35,617 nucleotides of DNA from CAYRZF01 sp964428805 (GCA_964428805.1 CAYRZF010000014.1:1-35617), one strand, 5' to 3'; shown: positions 15,877 through 24,158, counted from the first letter of the stretch. Numbers and translations: made by a program. Notes: generated by a model not told the origin, from the letters alone.

Positions 15877-17283
15877 ATGTTTAAGAAGTACCAGCAGATC
15901 CACTTTGTGGGGATCGGCGGCGCCGGCATGAGCGGGATCGCCGAGGTACTCCTGAACACGGGCTACCGCGTCACCGGCTCCGACTTGAAACGCAACGAGG
16001 CCGTGGAGCGGCTCGAGCGCCTCGGGGCCAAGGTGTTCACGGGCCATGAGCCTTCCCATGTGGAGGGGGCCCACGTCGTCGTCTACTCCTCGGCGGTCGC
16101 CAAGGATAACGTCGAGGTCCAGGTGGCTCGGCAACGCCAGATCCCGACGATCCCGCGGGCCGAAATGCTCGCCGAGCTCATGCGGCTCAAGTACGGCATC
16201 GCCGTGGCAGGCACCCACGGGAAGACCACCACGACCTCCCTCGTGGCGGCGGTCGTGGCGGAGGGAGGCTTCGATCCGACCGTGGTGGTCGGCGGACGCA
16301 TTCAGGCGTTGGGGACCAACGCGCGACTCGGGCAGGGCGAATACCTGGTGGCTGAGGCCGACGAGTCGGACGGCTCATTCCTCAAGCTCACCCCCACGAT
16401 CGCGGTGGTGACCACGATTGACGCCGAACACCTGGACCACTGGCGCGACATCGACAACATCTGTGACGCCTTCCTGACTTTCATCAACAAGGTCCCGTTC
16501 TACGGGGTCGCCGTGCTGTGCCTGGACCAGCCCCACATTCAGCGCCTGATCCCGCAGGTGGAGAAGCGGCTGTCCACTTACGGCCTGGAATCGGGGGCTG
16601 ATTTCACGGCCCGCCGCCTAACGCTCTCGGGCCTGACGTCGCGCTTCGAGGCGGTTCACCGGGGTCGGCCCCTAGGCGAGTGCGTCCTCCAGATCCCGGG
16701 CCGGCACAACGTCCTCAACGCGCTTGCGGCGATCGCGGTGGGTATGGATCTGGAGATTCCCTTTATGGCAATCCAGCGGGCGCTGGCCGGGTTCTCGGGC
16801 GTCCAGCGCCGCTTTCAGGTGAAGGGAGAGGTGGACGGGGTCCTCGTGGTGGACGATTACGGCCACCACCCCGCCGAGATCCGGGCGACGCTGGCCGCCG
16901 CCAAGGCCGGGTTCGACCGGCGCGTGATCACCGTGTTCCAGCCTCACCGCTACACGCGCACCCTCCACCTTCGCCAGGAGTTCCTGACAGCGTTCTATCA
17001 GACGGACGTGCTGGTGGTGATGGACATCTATCCGGCCGGCGAGCCGTCCATCCCGGGAGTCCACGCGCGTGACCTGGCCGATGGGATCGCGTCCCACGGT
17101 CACCGCGAGGTGGTGTACCTGGACAACGATCGGCAGCGGATCCTCGAGTACCTGTGCGAAATCACCCGTCCGGGGGATCTGGTCCTCACCTTGGGGGCCG
17201 GTGACGTGGGAACGCTGAGCGGAGAGCTGGTGGCCCGGCTCAGCGCCCAGGGGGGGTCAACGAACAGGAGGTCTACATGCTAG
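15877..17283 (+). CDS. murC: UDP-N-acetylmuramate: L-alanine ligase
   Basis: The protein has 468 residues from ATG 15877. The frame is open 59 codons further upstream into the murG-position insert, but that extension has no family similarity. H-F-V-G-I-G-G-A-G-M-S-G (9-20) opens the UDP-binding domain and G-T-H-G-K-T-T-T (112-119) is the MurC-type ATP loop (THG instead of TNG). A-E-A-D-E-S-D-G-S-F, D-D-Y-G-H-H-P-A-E-I and Q-P-H-R-Y-T-R-T are further signatures. It adds the first amino acid, L-Ala, to UDP-MurNAc. The last 7 bases overlap murB. No strong SD is seen ahead of the start. Confidence 0.96.
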   Translation: MFKKYQQIHFVGIGGAGMSGIAEVLLNTGYRVTGSDLKRNEAVERLERLGAKVFTGHEPSHVEGAHVVVYSSAVAKDNVEVQVARQRQIPTIPRAEMLAELMRLKYGIAVAGTHGKTTTTSLVAAVVAEGGFDPTVVVGGRIQALGTNARLGQGEYLVAEADESDGSFLKLTPTIAVVTTIDAEHLDHWRDIDNICDAFLTFINKVPFYGVAVLCLDQPHIQRLIPQVEKRLSTYGLESGADFTARRLTLSGLTSRFEAVHRGRPLGECVLQIPGRHNVLNALAAIAVGMDLEIPFMAIQRALAGFSGVQRRFQVKGEVDGVLVVDDYGHHPAEIRATLAAAKAGFDRRVITVFQPHRYTRTLHLRQEFLTAFYQTDVLVVMDIYPAGEPSIPGVHARDLADGIASHGHREVVYLDNDRQRILEYLCEITRPGDLVLTLGAGDVGTLSGELVARLSAQGGSTNRRSTC

Positions 17284-18155
17284 GAGAGATCCGGGGCGAG
17301 GTGCGCTTCAAAGAGCCCCTCAGTTTCCACACCTCCTTGCGTATCGGGGGGACGGCGGATATCTTCGTCATCCCGCAGGACGTGGACGATATCCGCCAAG
17401 CGCTGTCCTACGCCGAAAAAGAGGGCCTTCCGCTGGAAGCGATCGGCGGCGGGAACAACCTTGTCGTCAAAGACCGTGGGATCCGTGGTGTCATCGTCAA
17501 GCTCGAGGGATGTCTCGGCCGGGTCGAGTTCCGCGGTGAAGAGGGAGTAGCAGGGGCGGGTGCGAGCCTCTCGGCGATGATCCGTGAGGCGGCGGCCTTG
17601 GGGCTCGGCGGAATCGAGTGCCTCGTGGGAATCCCGGCGACGATCGGCGGGGCGCTGGCCATGAACGCCGGCACGCCCGACGGCGCCATCGGCGACTTCG
17701 TCTCGGCGGTGTACTTCCTCCACCCGGATGGTACCCTCGGAGAGTTCAAGCCGGGCACCGGTGCCTTCGCGTACCGGGCCTTCCACTGCCCACCCGGCGC
17801 CATCCTGGTCGGGGCGCGGCTCCAGCTCCACCGTCGCCCGCAGGTCGAGATCCAGAAAGACATCAAGCAGCGGTTGAAGCAGAAAAAGGCCACCCAGCCC
17901 TTGGCCCTGGCGTCCGCCGGATGCGTCTGGAAGAATCCGAAATCCGATTACGCGGGGCGGCTGATCGAGAAGGCGGGCCTCAAGGGCAAGCGGATAAACG
18001 GGGCCGAGATCTCCTCCAAGCACGCCAACTTCATCGTCAACCGCGGCGGGGCCACCGCCGCCGACATCCTGGCGCTCATGGAGCTGGCTCAGGAGCGGGT
18101 CTTTGCCCAATTCGGGATCAAGCTGGAGCCCGAGATCCGGATCATCGGCGAGTAA
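17277..18155 (+). CDS. murB: UDP-N-acetylenolpyruvoylglucosamine reductase
   Basis: The protein has 292 residues. The start is fixed by AACAGGAGG at 17263-17271. FAD-binding features are L-R-I-G-G-T-A-D (21-28) and G-G-G-N-N-L-V-V (57-64); G-I-P-A-T-I-G-G-A-L-A-M-N-A-G (118-132) is the core signature. The proton-donor position is A-S-A-G-C-V-W-K-N-P, with Cys216 where E. coli uses Ser229; Cys occurs in a subset of MurB enzymes and should be functional. E-P-E-I-R-I-I-G closes the protein with the conserved glutamate (286). MurB reduces enolpyruvyl-UDP-GlcNAc to UDP-MurNAc with NADPH. The next gene is ftsQ, without the ddl often found between them. Confidence 0.96.
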   Translation: MLGEIRGEVRFKEPLSFHTSLRIGGTADIFVIPQDVDDIRQALSYAEKEGLPLEAIGGGNNLVVKDRGIRGVIVKLEGCLGRVEFRGEEGVAGAGASLSAMIREAAALGLGGIECLVGIPATIGGALAMNAGTPDGAIGDFVSAVYFLHPDGTLGEFKPGTGAFAYRAFHCPPGAILVGARLQLHRRPQVEIQKDIKQRLKQKKATQPLALASAGCVWKNPKSDYAGRLIEKAGLKGKRINGAEISSKHANFIVNRGGATAADILALMELAQERVFAQFGIKLEPEIRIIGE

Positions 18156-19012
18156 TGCTCACGCGGACGGGGATTCTCTCGCCGCGTCCCGCTCCGGCCG
18201 CGCTGCCGGACCTGGCGGAGCGCATCCCGTTCATCACACACCAGCGGGTGCGGTCCCGCCGTCGCCGACGCGCCGGGCGGTGGATCGTCGGCGCTGTCAA
18301 TCTGGCCGGGATCATGCTTCTCCTCGTGGCCGCGGCGGGAGGCCTGGCGGTCGGCGTCCGCTGGCTTCTCACGTCGCCCCGCTTCGCCGTGGCGGCGATC
18401 GAGGTGCAGGGGGCTCACCGGCTGACTCAGGCGGAAATCCTTTCGGCTGCGATGATCCCCCCCGGGGAAAACCTCTTCCGTCTGAATTCCGACGTGGTGG
18501 TGGCGCGGCTCATGCGTCTGCCGCCGATCAAGCGGGCCGAGGTGATCCGGTCATTTCCGAACCACGTCACCCTCGTCGTGGAGGAGCGGGTTCTCTTCAC
18601 GCTCGCCCAGGCCGGCCACCTCTTCTGGCTGGACGAGGACGGCGTGAGCCTGGGCCCCGAGCTCCGGGCGGTCGCACCGCGGCTTCCGGTGATCACGGGC
18701 ATAAGGCCGGAAGAGCTGGGGGGAGGGAGTGCCGCCGAGAGGACGCGGGCCGCGATCTCCCTGACGCGCTCCCTTCTCAGGACGGGGAGCGCGCTCACCC
18801 GGGAGATATCGGAGATCGACATGAGCGGCAACGACGGTCCGGTGTTCTATACGGTGGACGGCGTGGAAGTCAGGCTCGGGAATGCCGACTGGGACGACCG
18901 GCTCGCGCGCCTTGACGGGGTGCTCGCCCAGATCAAATCGATGGGGGAGCCGGTGCAGTATGTCGATCTGAGGTTCAAAGGCCAAGTCGTCTTCAAGCCG
19001 CTGGTCCGATAA
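18155..19012 (+). CDS. ftsQ: Cell division protein FtsQ/DivIB
   Basis: The protein has 285 residues; ATG 18155 shares a base with the murB stop. There is a basic cytoplasmic N-terminus (R-S-R-R-R-R-R-A-G-R), one transmembrane helix (~49-70), and a POTRA domain beginning R-F-A-V-A-A-I-E-V-Q-G-A-H-R-L-T and ending near V-V-E-E-R-V. The FtsQ beta domain follows (D-E-D-G-V-S-L, P-V-I-T-G-I) and ends with Y-V-D-L-R-F-K-G-Q-V-V-F-K-P. FtsQ connects early and late divisome proteins through FtsB/FtsL. The frame is open far upstream through murB in a different frame, which is a shadow. Confidence 0.95.
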   Translation: MLTRTGILSPRPAPAALPDLAERIPFITHQRVRSRRRRRAGRWIVGAVNLAGIMLLLVAAAGGLAVGVRWLLTSPRFAVAAIEVQGAHRLTQAEILSAAMIPPGENLFRLNSDVVVARLMRLPPIKRAEVIRSFPNHVTLVVEERVLFTLAQAGHLFWLDEDGVSLGPELRAVAPRLPVITGIRPEELGGGSAAERTRAAISLTRSLLRTGSALTREISEIDMSGNDGPVFYTVDGVEVRLGNADWDDRLARLDGVLAQIKSMGEPVQYVDLRFKGQVVFKPLVR

Positions 19013-19022
19013 GGCGCACCGC

Positions 19023-20264
19023 ATGGGCAGGGACACGAGGCGCATTATAGTCACCGGGCTGGACGTCGGCACCACCAAGGTGTGCGCCATTATCGGCGAG
19101 GTGGTCCCCGTCGGGGGCCTGAGCATCATCGGGATCGGGACGAGTCCTTCCCGCGGTCTGCGCAAGGGCGTGGTTGTGAACATCGACTCCACGGTGGAGG
19201 CCATCAAGGAGGCGGTGGGCGAGGCCGAGCAGATGGCGGGCGTCGAGGTCGGTTCGGTGTATGCCGGCGTGTCGGGGGGTCACATTCGTGGCGTGAACAG
19301 CCGCGGAGTGGTCGCCGTCTCCGGCAAGAATAAGGAGGTGGCCCCGGCCGACCTGGAGCGCGCGCTGGAGGCGGCTCGGGCCATCAACCTCCCGCCCGAT
19401 CGAGAGATCATCCACGTCCTGCCTCAAGCCTATGTGGTGGATGATCAGGACGGCGTCAAGGAGCCGCTCGGAATGTCGGGGGTGCGGCTCGAGGTCGAGG
19501 TCCACATCGTCACCGCCGCCGTGACCTCGGTCCAAAACGTGATCCGGAGCGTGAATCGTGCCGGGTTGACCGTGCAAGATATCGTGCTGGAGCCTCTCGC
19601 CTCCTCCGAAGCGATCCTCTCCGCCGACGAAAAGGAGCTCGGCGTCCTGCTGATTGACCTGGGCGGTGGAACCACGGATGTGGCTCTCTTCAGGGATGGC
19701 GCGATCTGGCATACGGGGGTGTTGGCGCTGGGCGGGGACCACATCTCCAACGACATCGCCGTAGGGCTCAGGACCCCCACCGCGGAAGCCGAAAACCTCA
19801 AGAAGCGCCATGGCTGCGCGCTGACGGCCCTGGTGAGGGAAGAAGAGACGATCGAAGTTCCCTCGGTCGGCGGGCGGAAAGCCCGCGCGCTCTCGCGCCA
19901 GATCCTGTCGGACATCATCCAGCCGCGAGTGGAGGAGATCTTCACCCTGGTCGCACGGGACTTGGCGCGGGCCGGCCTCCAGGACGCTCCCGCTGCTGGA
20001 GTCGTCGTGACGGGGGGGACGTCCATCATGGAAGGGGTGCCCGAGCTGGCGGCGCAGGTCTTCGACCTCCCGGTGCGCCGCGGGATTCCCGAAAATATCG
20101 GCGGCCTCGCCGACGTGGTGCAGAGTCCGATCTACGCCACCGGTGTCGGGCTGGCGCTCTACGGGGTCCGGGTCGGCGGGCTCGCCTCCGGGAGCGCCGG
20201 GGACGGACGGCTCGTGGCCCGCTTCTCGCGGCGAGTGGGGGAGTGGTTCGGTGAGATGTTCTGA
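19023..20264 (+). CDS. ftsA: Cell division protein FtsA
   Basis: The protein has 413 residues. It has the actin-like ATPase fold: phosphate-1 motif G-L-D-V-G-T-T-K-V-C (12-21), the SHS2/1C subdomain typical of FtsA, phosphate-2 L-L-I-D-L-G-G-G-T-T-D-V (about 215-225) and adenosine motif V-V-V-T-G-G-T-S. The C-terminus, F-S-R-R-V-G-E-W-F-G-E-M-F, is the amphipathic membrane-targeting helix. FtsA tethers FtsZ filaments to the inner membrane. It lies 10 bp after ftsQ and directly before ftsZ, the standard order. Confidence 0.97.
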   Translation: MGRDTRRIIVTGLDVGTTKVCAIIGEVVPVGGLSIIGIGTSPSRGLRKGVVVNIDSTVEAIKEAVGEAEQMAGVEVGSVYAGVSGGHIRGVNSRGVVAVSGKNKEVAPADLERALEAARAINLPPDREIIHVLPQAYVVDDQDGVKEPLGMSGVRLEVEVHIVTAAVTSVQNVIRSVNRAGLTVQDIVLEPLASSEAILSADEKELGVLLIDLGGGTTDVALFRDGAIWHTGVLALGGDHISNDIAVGLRTPTAEAENLKKRHGCALTALVREEETIEVPSVGGRKARALSRQILSDIIQPRVEEIFTLVARDLARAGLQDAPAAGVVVTGGTSIMEGVPELAAQVFDLPVRRGIPENIGGLADVVQSPIYATGVGLALYGVRVGGLASGSAGDGRLVARFSRRVGEWFGEMF

Positions 20265-20396
20265 TTTCGCGAGGAGAGGTCGATGACCCGTGAGGGAGAC
20301 GCCCGGAGGAAGCCGGACAGGCAGGCGGAGATGTTCCTCCATCTGCCAGCCGGCCGAGCGAGGAGCTCTGCTTCACGGGGAGAAAAAACTTCAAGG

Positions 20397-20403
20397 AAGG
20401 AGG
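20397..20403 (+). promoter_or_regulatory. Shine-Dalgarno of ftsZ (decides the start)
   Basis: A full AAGGAGG lies 5 bases before ATG 20409 and marks that codon as the main ftsZ start. A second in-frame ATG at 20283 has its own GAGGAGAGG (20271-20279), so a longer product with 42 extra residues remains possible. Confidence 0.8.
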
Positions 20404-20408
20404 CATCG

Positions 20409-21575
20409 ATGGAGGAGGCGCGCCAGAAACGACCCATCTTCGAGCTGGAAGACGAAGTGGGAGCCGGAGGGGATGGGCGGGAGGTGGCCCGGATCAAGGT
20501 CATCGGCCTCGGCGGCGGCGGCGGCAACGCGGTGAATCGAATGCTGGCGTCCCGGTTCACCGGCGTCGAGTTCATCGTAGCCAACACCGACATCCAGGCC
20601 CTCCGGACCTCTTCGGCCCCCGCGAAGCTCCAGCTCGGCGCCCGGTTGACCGGCGGTCTGGGAGCCGGGTCGGATCCGGACGTGGGGCGGCGCGCGGCGG
20701 AGGAAGATCGGGATCAGATCGCCCGCCTCCTCGAGGGCGCCGACATGGTCTTTGTGACCGCCGGGCTCGGGGGCGGCACCGGCACGGGCGCCGCTCCGAT
20801 CGTGGCGAAGGTGGCCAAAGAGCTGGGGATCCTGACGGTGGCCGTGGTCACCAAACCGTTCACCTTCGAGGGTCGGAAGCGCGCCCAGCAAGCCGAGGCG
20901 GGCGTCGCGGAACTCCGGGGAGTTGTGGATACCCTGATCACCATCCCCAATCAGCGGCTCCTGGCGGTAGTGGAGCGCGGTACGCCGCTCCTGGAGGCCT
21001 TCAAGGTCGCGGATTCGGTCCTGCACCAGGCCGTGCAGGGGATCTCGGACCTCATCCTGGTTCCCGGACTGATCAACCTCGACTTCGCCGACATCCGCAC
21101 CATCATGTCCGGGATGGGGATGGCGCTGATGGGGACTGGCGTCGGCAAGGGGGAGCATCGCGCGTTGGACGCCGCTCAGAAGGCGATTGCCAGCCCTCTG
21201 CTGGACGAAACTTCCATCCAGGGCGCCCGGGGGATCCTCATCAACTTTACCGGCGGCGCGGACCTCTCCATTCACGAGGTAGAAGAGGCCGCCCGGATCG
21301 TCCAAGAAGCCGCCCACGAGGAGGCCAACATCATCTTCGGCGCCGTGATCGACGGGAATCTTCAAGATGAGGTGCGGCTCACGGTGATCGCGACGGGCTT
21401 CTCCGAGCGGAAGGAAGCCGCCGGATCGGGCAGCAAGGTGGTGGATCTGGCGAAGACCCCGCGCCCGGCTCCGGGAAGCCAGTGGCGGCGCCGGACCGCC
21501 GACATTCGGGCTGAGGGGGAGGAGCTCGCGGAGGATCTCGACGTCCCCGCCTTCCTCCGCCGCCAGGCCGACTGA
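20409..21575 (+). CDS. ftsZ: Cell division GTPase FtsZ
   Basis: The protein has 388 residues from ATG 20409. The tubulin-signature loop G-G-G-T-G-T-G is at 121-127, with G-G-G-G-N-A-V-N-R-M (36-45) and N-T-D-I-Q-A-L (59-65) earlier. The T7 loop N-L-D-F-A-D-I-R-T-I-M supplies the catalytic aspartates for the neighbouring subunit. The C-terminal conserved peptide is D-L-D-V-P-A-F-L-R-R-Q, the binding site for FtsA and other partners. It polymerises to form the Z ring. The unusual point is an in-frame upstream ATG (20283) with its own SD that would prepend a basic, Arg/Lys-rich 42-residue tail. A palindromic repeat follows the gene. Confidence 0.97.
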   Translation: MEEARQKRPIFELEDEVGAGGDGREVARIKVIGLGGGGGNAVNRMLASRFTGVEFIVANTDIQALRTSSAPAKLQLGARLTGGLGAGSDPDVGRRAAEEDRDQIARLLEGADMVFVTAGLGGGTGTGAAPIVAKVAKELGILTVAVVTKPFTFEGRKRAQQAEAGVAELRGVVDTLITIPNQRLLAVVERGTPLLEAFKVADSVLHQAVQGISDLILVPGLINLDFADIRTIMSGMGMALMGTGVGKGEHRALDAAQKAIASPLLDETSIQGARGILINFTGGADLSIHEVEEAARIVQEAAHEEANIIFGAVIDGNLQDEVRLTVIATGFSERKEAAGSGSKVVDLAKTPRPAPGSQWRRRTADIRAEGEELAEDLDVPAFLRRQAD

Positions 21576-21598
21576 GTCGTCTCATCCTTCTGCCTCCT

Positions 21599-21653
21599 CC
21601 CCCCTCACCTTTATCCTCTCCCCCCCGGGGGGAGAGGGCAGGGTGAGGGGGGG
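21599..21653 (+). repeat. C-rich/G-rich palindromic repeat, copy 2
   Basis: CCCCCTCACC-type left arm (21599-21626) and GGGGGG-AGAGGG-type right arm (21627-21653) meet without a loop at CCCCCC/GGGGGG and form a nearly perfect hairpin. The sequence family is the same as 5025-5078, with both outer ends (CCCCTCACC / GGTGAGGGG) and inner ends (CCTCTCCCCC / GGGGGAGAGG) shared. It separates ftsZ from the next gene and ends 11 bases before that gene's ATG, so it may also affect its translation. Confidence 0.85.
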
Positions 21654-21664
21654 TAGCGTTGCCG

Positions 21665-22687
21665 ATGTCAGTGGCGTTCCTTACGGCGCCGTCGATTCCG
21701 CCGGCAGAGGCCTTGCCGGAGCTAGCGCGCGTCCCTCCGGAGACACCGCCCGACCTCCTCGTCGCTCACGCTGCCACCGCGAAAGAATGGCTGGCGGTCC
21801 TGGACAGGCTCCAGGACATGGCGATCGTTTTCCATCAAACGGAACGGCGCCCCACCGACCCGCTCGTGGCTGTCTGGATCGCCGGAGCGACGGAGAATCC
21901 CGAGCCACTTACCGTCGTCGCCGACTTCCTCTTGCTCGGCGGGGGATGGTCCTTGCTCGGCCCGGTTCTCGCCGAGCTGGCGCGCGCGCGCGGCCTCGAG
22001 CGTCAGGCGAGGCTCGAGCGCCTCGCGGCCCTCGCCGGCGTGTACGTGCCGTCGTTCTACGCGGTCGAATACTCTCCGGAAGGGCCGATTGCCGGGGTGA
22101 ATCCCCGCCCCGGCGTCCCGCTCCCGGTGGGCCTTGCGGGGGCGGCGCCGTTTTCGACGAGGGTAGACTCGGGGTACCGGCGCTATTTCGTGGGGGAGCC
22201 CCACCGGGATGTGGAGTGGATTGCCGAAGCGATCAAGCGAGAGCGGCACGAGGAGCGGATGCGCCTTCGCCGGGAGCCGGCGCCCCTCAGCGTCAGCCTG
22301 ACCTGCCTGGTCCCGTGGCCCTGGGGGCCGTATCAATGGGCTCTCATGGCGACGGAGCAGCGGTTGAAGGACGAAATCCGCCGAGCCTCCCGGCTGCTCG
22401 CCAGAATTACCGGGGTCAGCGTGACGCACGATCAGCCGAAGTGGGCGCTCCTCGACGGGGTGCTGAAAATGGGAGACCGACGGGCGGGAGACCTGCTGCT
22501 GTTGACCCACCGCCTGGGCTGGGAGCGCGCGCAAGTGGCCTCTACGCTGAACCCATCGTTCATCCTCCACCGTCGGCGGCCGAAGGCCGAGATCCTTCCC
22601 TGGGATCACGTGGATTGGGGCATTAACCGTGACGCCCTCTGGGAGGAGTTCGAGCGGCTTCTCGAGGGAGCGGGGGAGAAACCGTGA
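21665..22687 (+). CDS. Radical-SAM-derived protein lacking the catalytic core (TIGR03960-like ends)
   Basis: The protein has 340 residues from ATG 21665. I recognise both ends of the TIGR03960 B12-binding radical SAM family. The N-terminal side has G-A-T-E-N-P-E-P-L (74-82, family GGPxxxNPEPL) and G-V-Y-V-P-S-F-Y (125-132). The C-terminal side has S-V-S-L-T-C-L-V-P-W-P-W-G-P-Y-Q-W (209-225, family SVSxFVPKPHTPFQW), L-L-D-G-V-L-K-M-G-D-R-R (262-273) and L-P-W-D-H-V-D-W-G-I (311-320). The ~240 residues between, with the CxxxCxxC iron-sulfur site, are absent, and the protein has a single Cys (214). F-V-G-E-P-H-R-D-V-E (175-184) looks like the end of the lost barrel. It cannot be a radical SAM enzyme; a binding or regulatory role is possible. 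The stop overlaps pgeF. Confidence 0.65.
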   Translation: MSVAFLTAPSIPPAEALPELARVPPETPPDLLVAHAATAKEWLAVLDRLQDMAIVFHQTERRPTDPLVAVWIAGATENPEPLTVVADFLLLGGGWSLLGPVLAELARARGLERQARLERLAALAGVYVPSFYAVEYSPEGPIAGVNPRPGVPLPVGLAGAAPFSTRVDSGYRRYFVGEPHRDVEWIAEAIKRERHEERMRLRREPAPLSVSLTCLVPWPWGPYQWALMATEQRLKDEIRRASRLLARITGVSVTHDQPKWALLDGVLKMGDRRAGDLLLLTHRLGWERAQVASTLNPSFILHRRRPKAEILPWDHVDWGINRDALWEEFERLLEGAGEKP

Positions 22688-23463
22688 ACGCGCACGTGAA
22701 GTTTCACGGAGAGCCGCCGACCCATCTCACATTCCTCGCTCTCGGGGCTCCGGGCTTGTGGCATGTCTCCACCACGCGCCACTGCTCCGGGATCGCCCAT
22801 CCCTCCGAACCGGCTTCCCCCCTCGAGCCGGCGGCGCTCGCTCACCTGAAGCCGCCGGGGCTGGACCTAGCGCGCATCGCCTTTCTTCGCCAGGTCCATG
22901 GGGCGACGGTCCGGCGCATCGAGGACCTTCGGGGCGGCTATATGGGGGAGGGAGACGTGTTGCTCACCACGCGCCCGCGGCTTCCCCTGGCGGTGTTCAC
23001 CGCCGACTGCCTGCCCGTCCTCATCTTCGATCCCGCGGGGCAGCGGCTCGCGCTGGCCCACGTCGGTTGGCGGGGCACGGTGAAATCCGCCTCGCTGACG
23101 GCGGCGAGGGCGCTGGTCGTCGAGGGGTCACGCCCGGAGGACCTGGTGGCCGCGATTTTTCCCTCCATCGGTCCCTGTTGTTACGAGGTGGATCGCCCCG
23201 TGATCGAGCTACTGTCCGCCGCATTTCCCGAGCGCTGGGAGGCATGGGTGACCTCGGTGGGTCCGGGAAAGTGGCGGCTGGATCTCTGGGCCGCCAACCA
23301 GTCTCAGCTCGAGGCGGCCGGGCTTCGGCCCGACCGGATCGTGAACCCGCGACTCTGCACCGCGTGTCGCCGGGATCTTTTCTTCTCCTACCGGAAGGAG
23401 GGCAGCCACGGCCGGTTGGTGACCATCGCGGCGTTGGCGGGTCGGCCCGCGCCCGAAGCGTGA
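22684..23463 (+). CDS. pgeF: Peptidoglycan editing factor PgeF / multi-copper polyphenol oxidoreductase (YfiH/YlmD)
   Basis: The protein has 259 residues from GTG 22684, overlapping the upstream stop (GTGA). The Zn/Cu-site ligands are clear: Q-V-H-G (His72), T-A-D-C (Cys109) and A-H-V-G-W-R-G (His126). Further signatures are I-G-P-C-C-Y-E-V and C-T-x-C-R-R-D-L-F-F-S-Y-R near the C-terminus. In E. coli this protein guards peptidoglycan against L-Ser misincorporation, and related proteins act as purine nucleoside phosphorylase/adenosine deaminase. The position after ftsZ, ahead of yggS, matches the ylm cluster of many bacteria. Confidence 0.94.
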   Translation: MNAHVKFHGEPPTHLTFLALGAPGLWHVSTTRHCSGIAHPSEPASPLEPAALAHLKPPGLDLARIAFLRQVHGATVRRIEDLRGGYMGEGDVLLTTRPRLPLAVFTADCLPVLIFDPAGQRLALAHVGWRGTVKSASLTAARALVVEGSRPEDLVAAIFPSIGPCCYEVDRPVIELLSAAFPERWEAWVTSVGPGKWRLDLWAANQSQLEAAGLRPDRIVNPRLCTACRRDLFFSYRKEGSHGRLVTIAALAGRPAPEA

Positions 23464-23469
23464 TACAAT
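23461..23469 (+). promoter_or_regulatory. Putative extended -10 (TGATACAAT) before yggS
   Basis: TGA directly ahead of TACAAT forms an extended -10 element overlapping the pgeF stop. Transcription would start near 23476, two bases before GTG 23478 and ~17 before the preferred GTG 23493. No convincing -35 is seen. It could give an internal promoter within the operon. Confidence 0.35.
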
Positions 23470-23492
23470 CACCGAGCGTGAGAGGGGCGGCG

Positions 23493-24158
23493 GTGATCGA
23501 TGTGGCGGGCAATCTCGCGCGCGTTCGGGAGCGGCTGAGCCGCGCTGCCGAGCGGGCGGGACGCGCCCCCGAGGAGATCCTTCTGGTCGGTGTCTCCAAG
23601 GCGATTGACGCGGAGCGCATCCGGAGCGCCGTGGCCGCGGGCCTCCCCGCGCTGGGGGAAAACCGGGTCCAGGAGGCGAAGGAGAAGATCGGGCTGATCG
23701 GTCGCCCCGTGCCGTGGCACTTCGTCGGGCATCTTCAGACCAACAAGGCCAGGGAAGCGGTGCTCCTCTTCGACCTGATTCACTCGGTGGATCGCCTCGA
23801 GCTGGCGCGGGAGCTCCACCGTCGGGCGGAGGCCGCCGGCAAGGTGGCGCCGGTTCTCGTTCAGGTGAATCTGGCGGGCGAAGCCACCAAGGGAGGCTTC
23901 AGCGCCGAGGAACTCAAGGGAATGCTCGAGGCGCTGGCAAGGCTCTCCGGCATCTCCGTGAGGGGGCTGATGACGATCCCGCCGCCGGTCGAGCCTCCCG
24001 ATGTGGCGCGGGGATGGTTCCGCCGGCTTCGTGAGCTCAGGGACGAAGCCGGTCTCGAGCACCTCTCGATGGGGATGAGCAGCGACTTTGAAGTCGCCGT
24101 GGAGGAAGGAGCGACGATCGTGCGCGTGGGGACGGCCATCTTCGGCCCGAGGGACTAA
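23493..24158 (+). CDS. yggS: YggS family pyridoxal phosphate homeostasis protein
   Basis: The protein has 221 residues from GTG 23493, preceded by GAGAGGGG (23480-23487); GTG 23478 is an alternative. L-L-V-G-V-S-K (Lys36 binds PLP), G-E-N-R-V-Q-E, W-H-F-V-G-H-L-Q-T-N-K, G-L-M-T-I-P-P and L-S-M-G-M-S-S-D are all present, as in the single-domain PLP-barrel family (PLPBP/YggS). These proteins have no known enzymatic turnover and buffer PLP and amino-acid pools. It sits next to proC and yggT, as in many genomes. The stop shares its last base with the proC start. Confidence 0.96.
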   Translation: MIDVAGNLARVRERLSRAAERAGRAPEEILLVGVSKAIDAERIRSAVAAGLPALGENRVQEAKEKIGLIGRPVPWHFVGHLQTNKAREAVLLFDLIHSVDRLELARELHRRAEAAGKVAPVLVQVNLAGEATKGGFSAEELKGMLEALARLSGISVRGLMTIPPPVEPPDVARGWFRRLRELRDEAGLEHLSMGMSSDFEVAVEEGATIVRVGTAIFGPRD

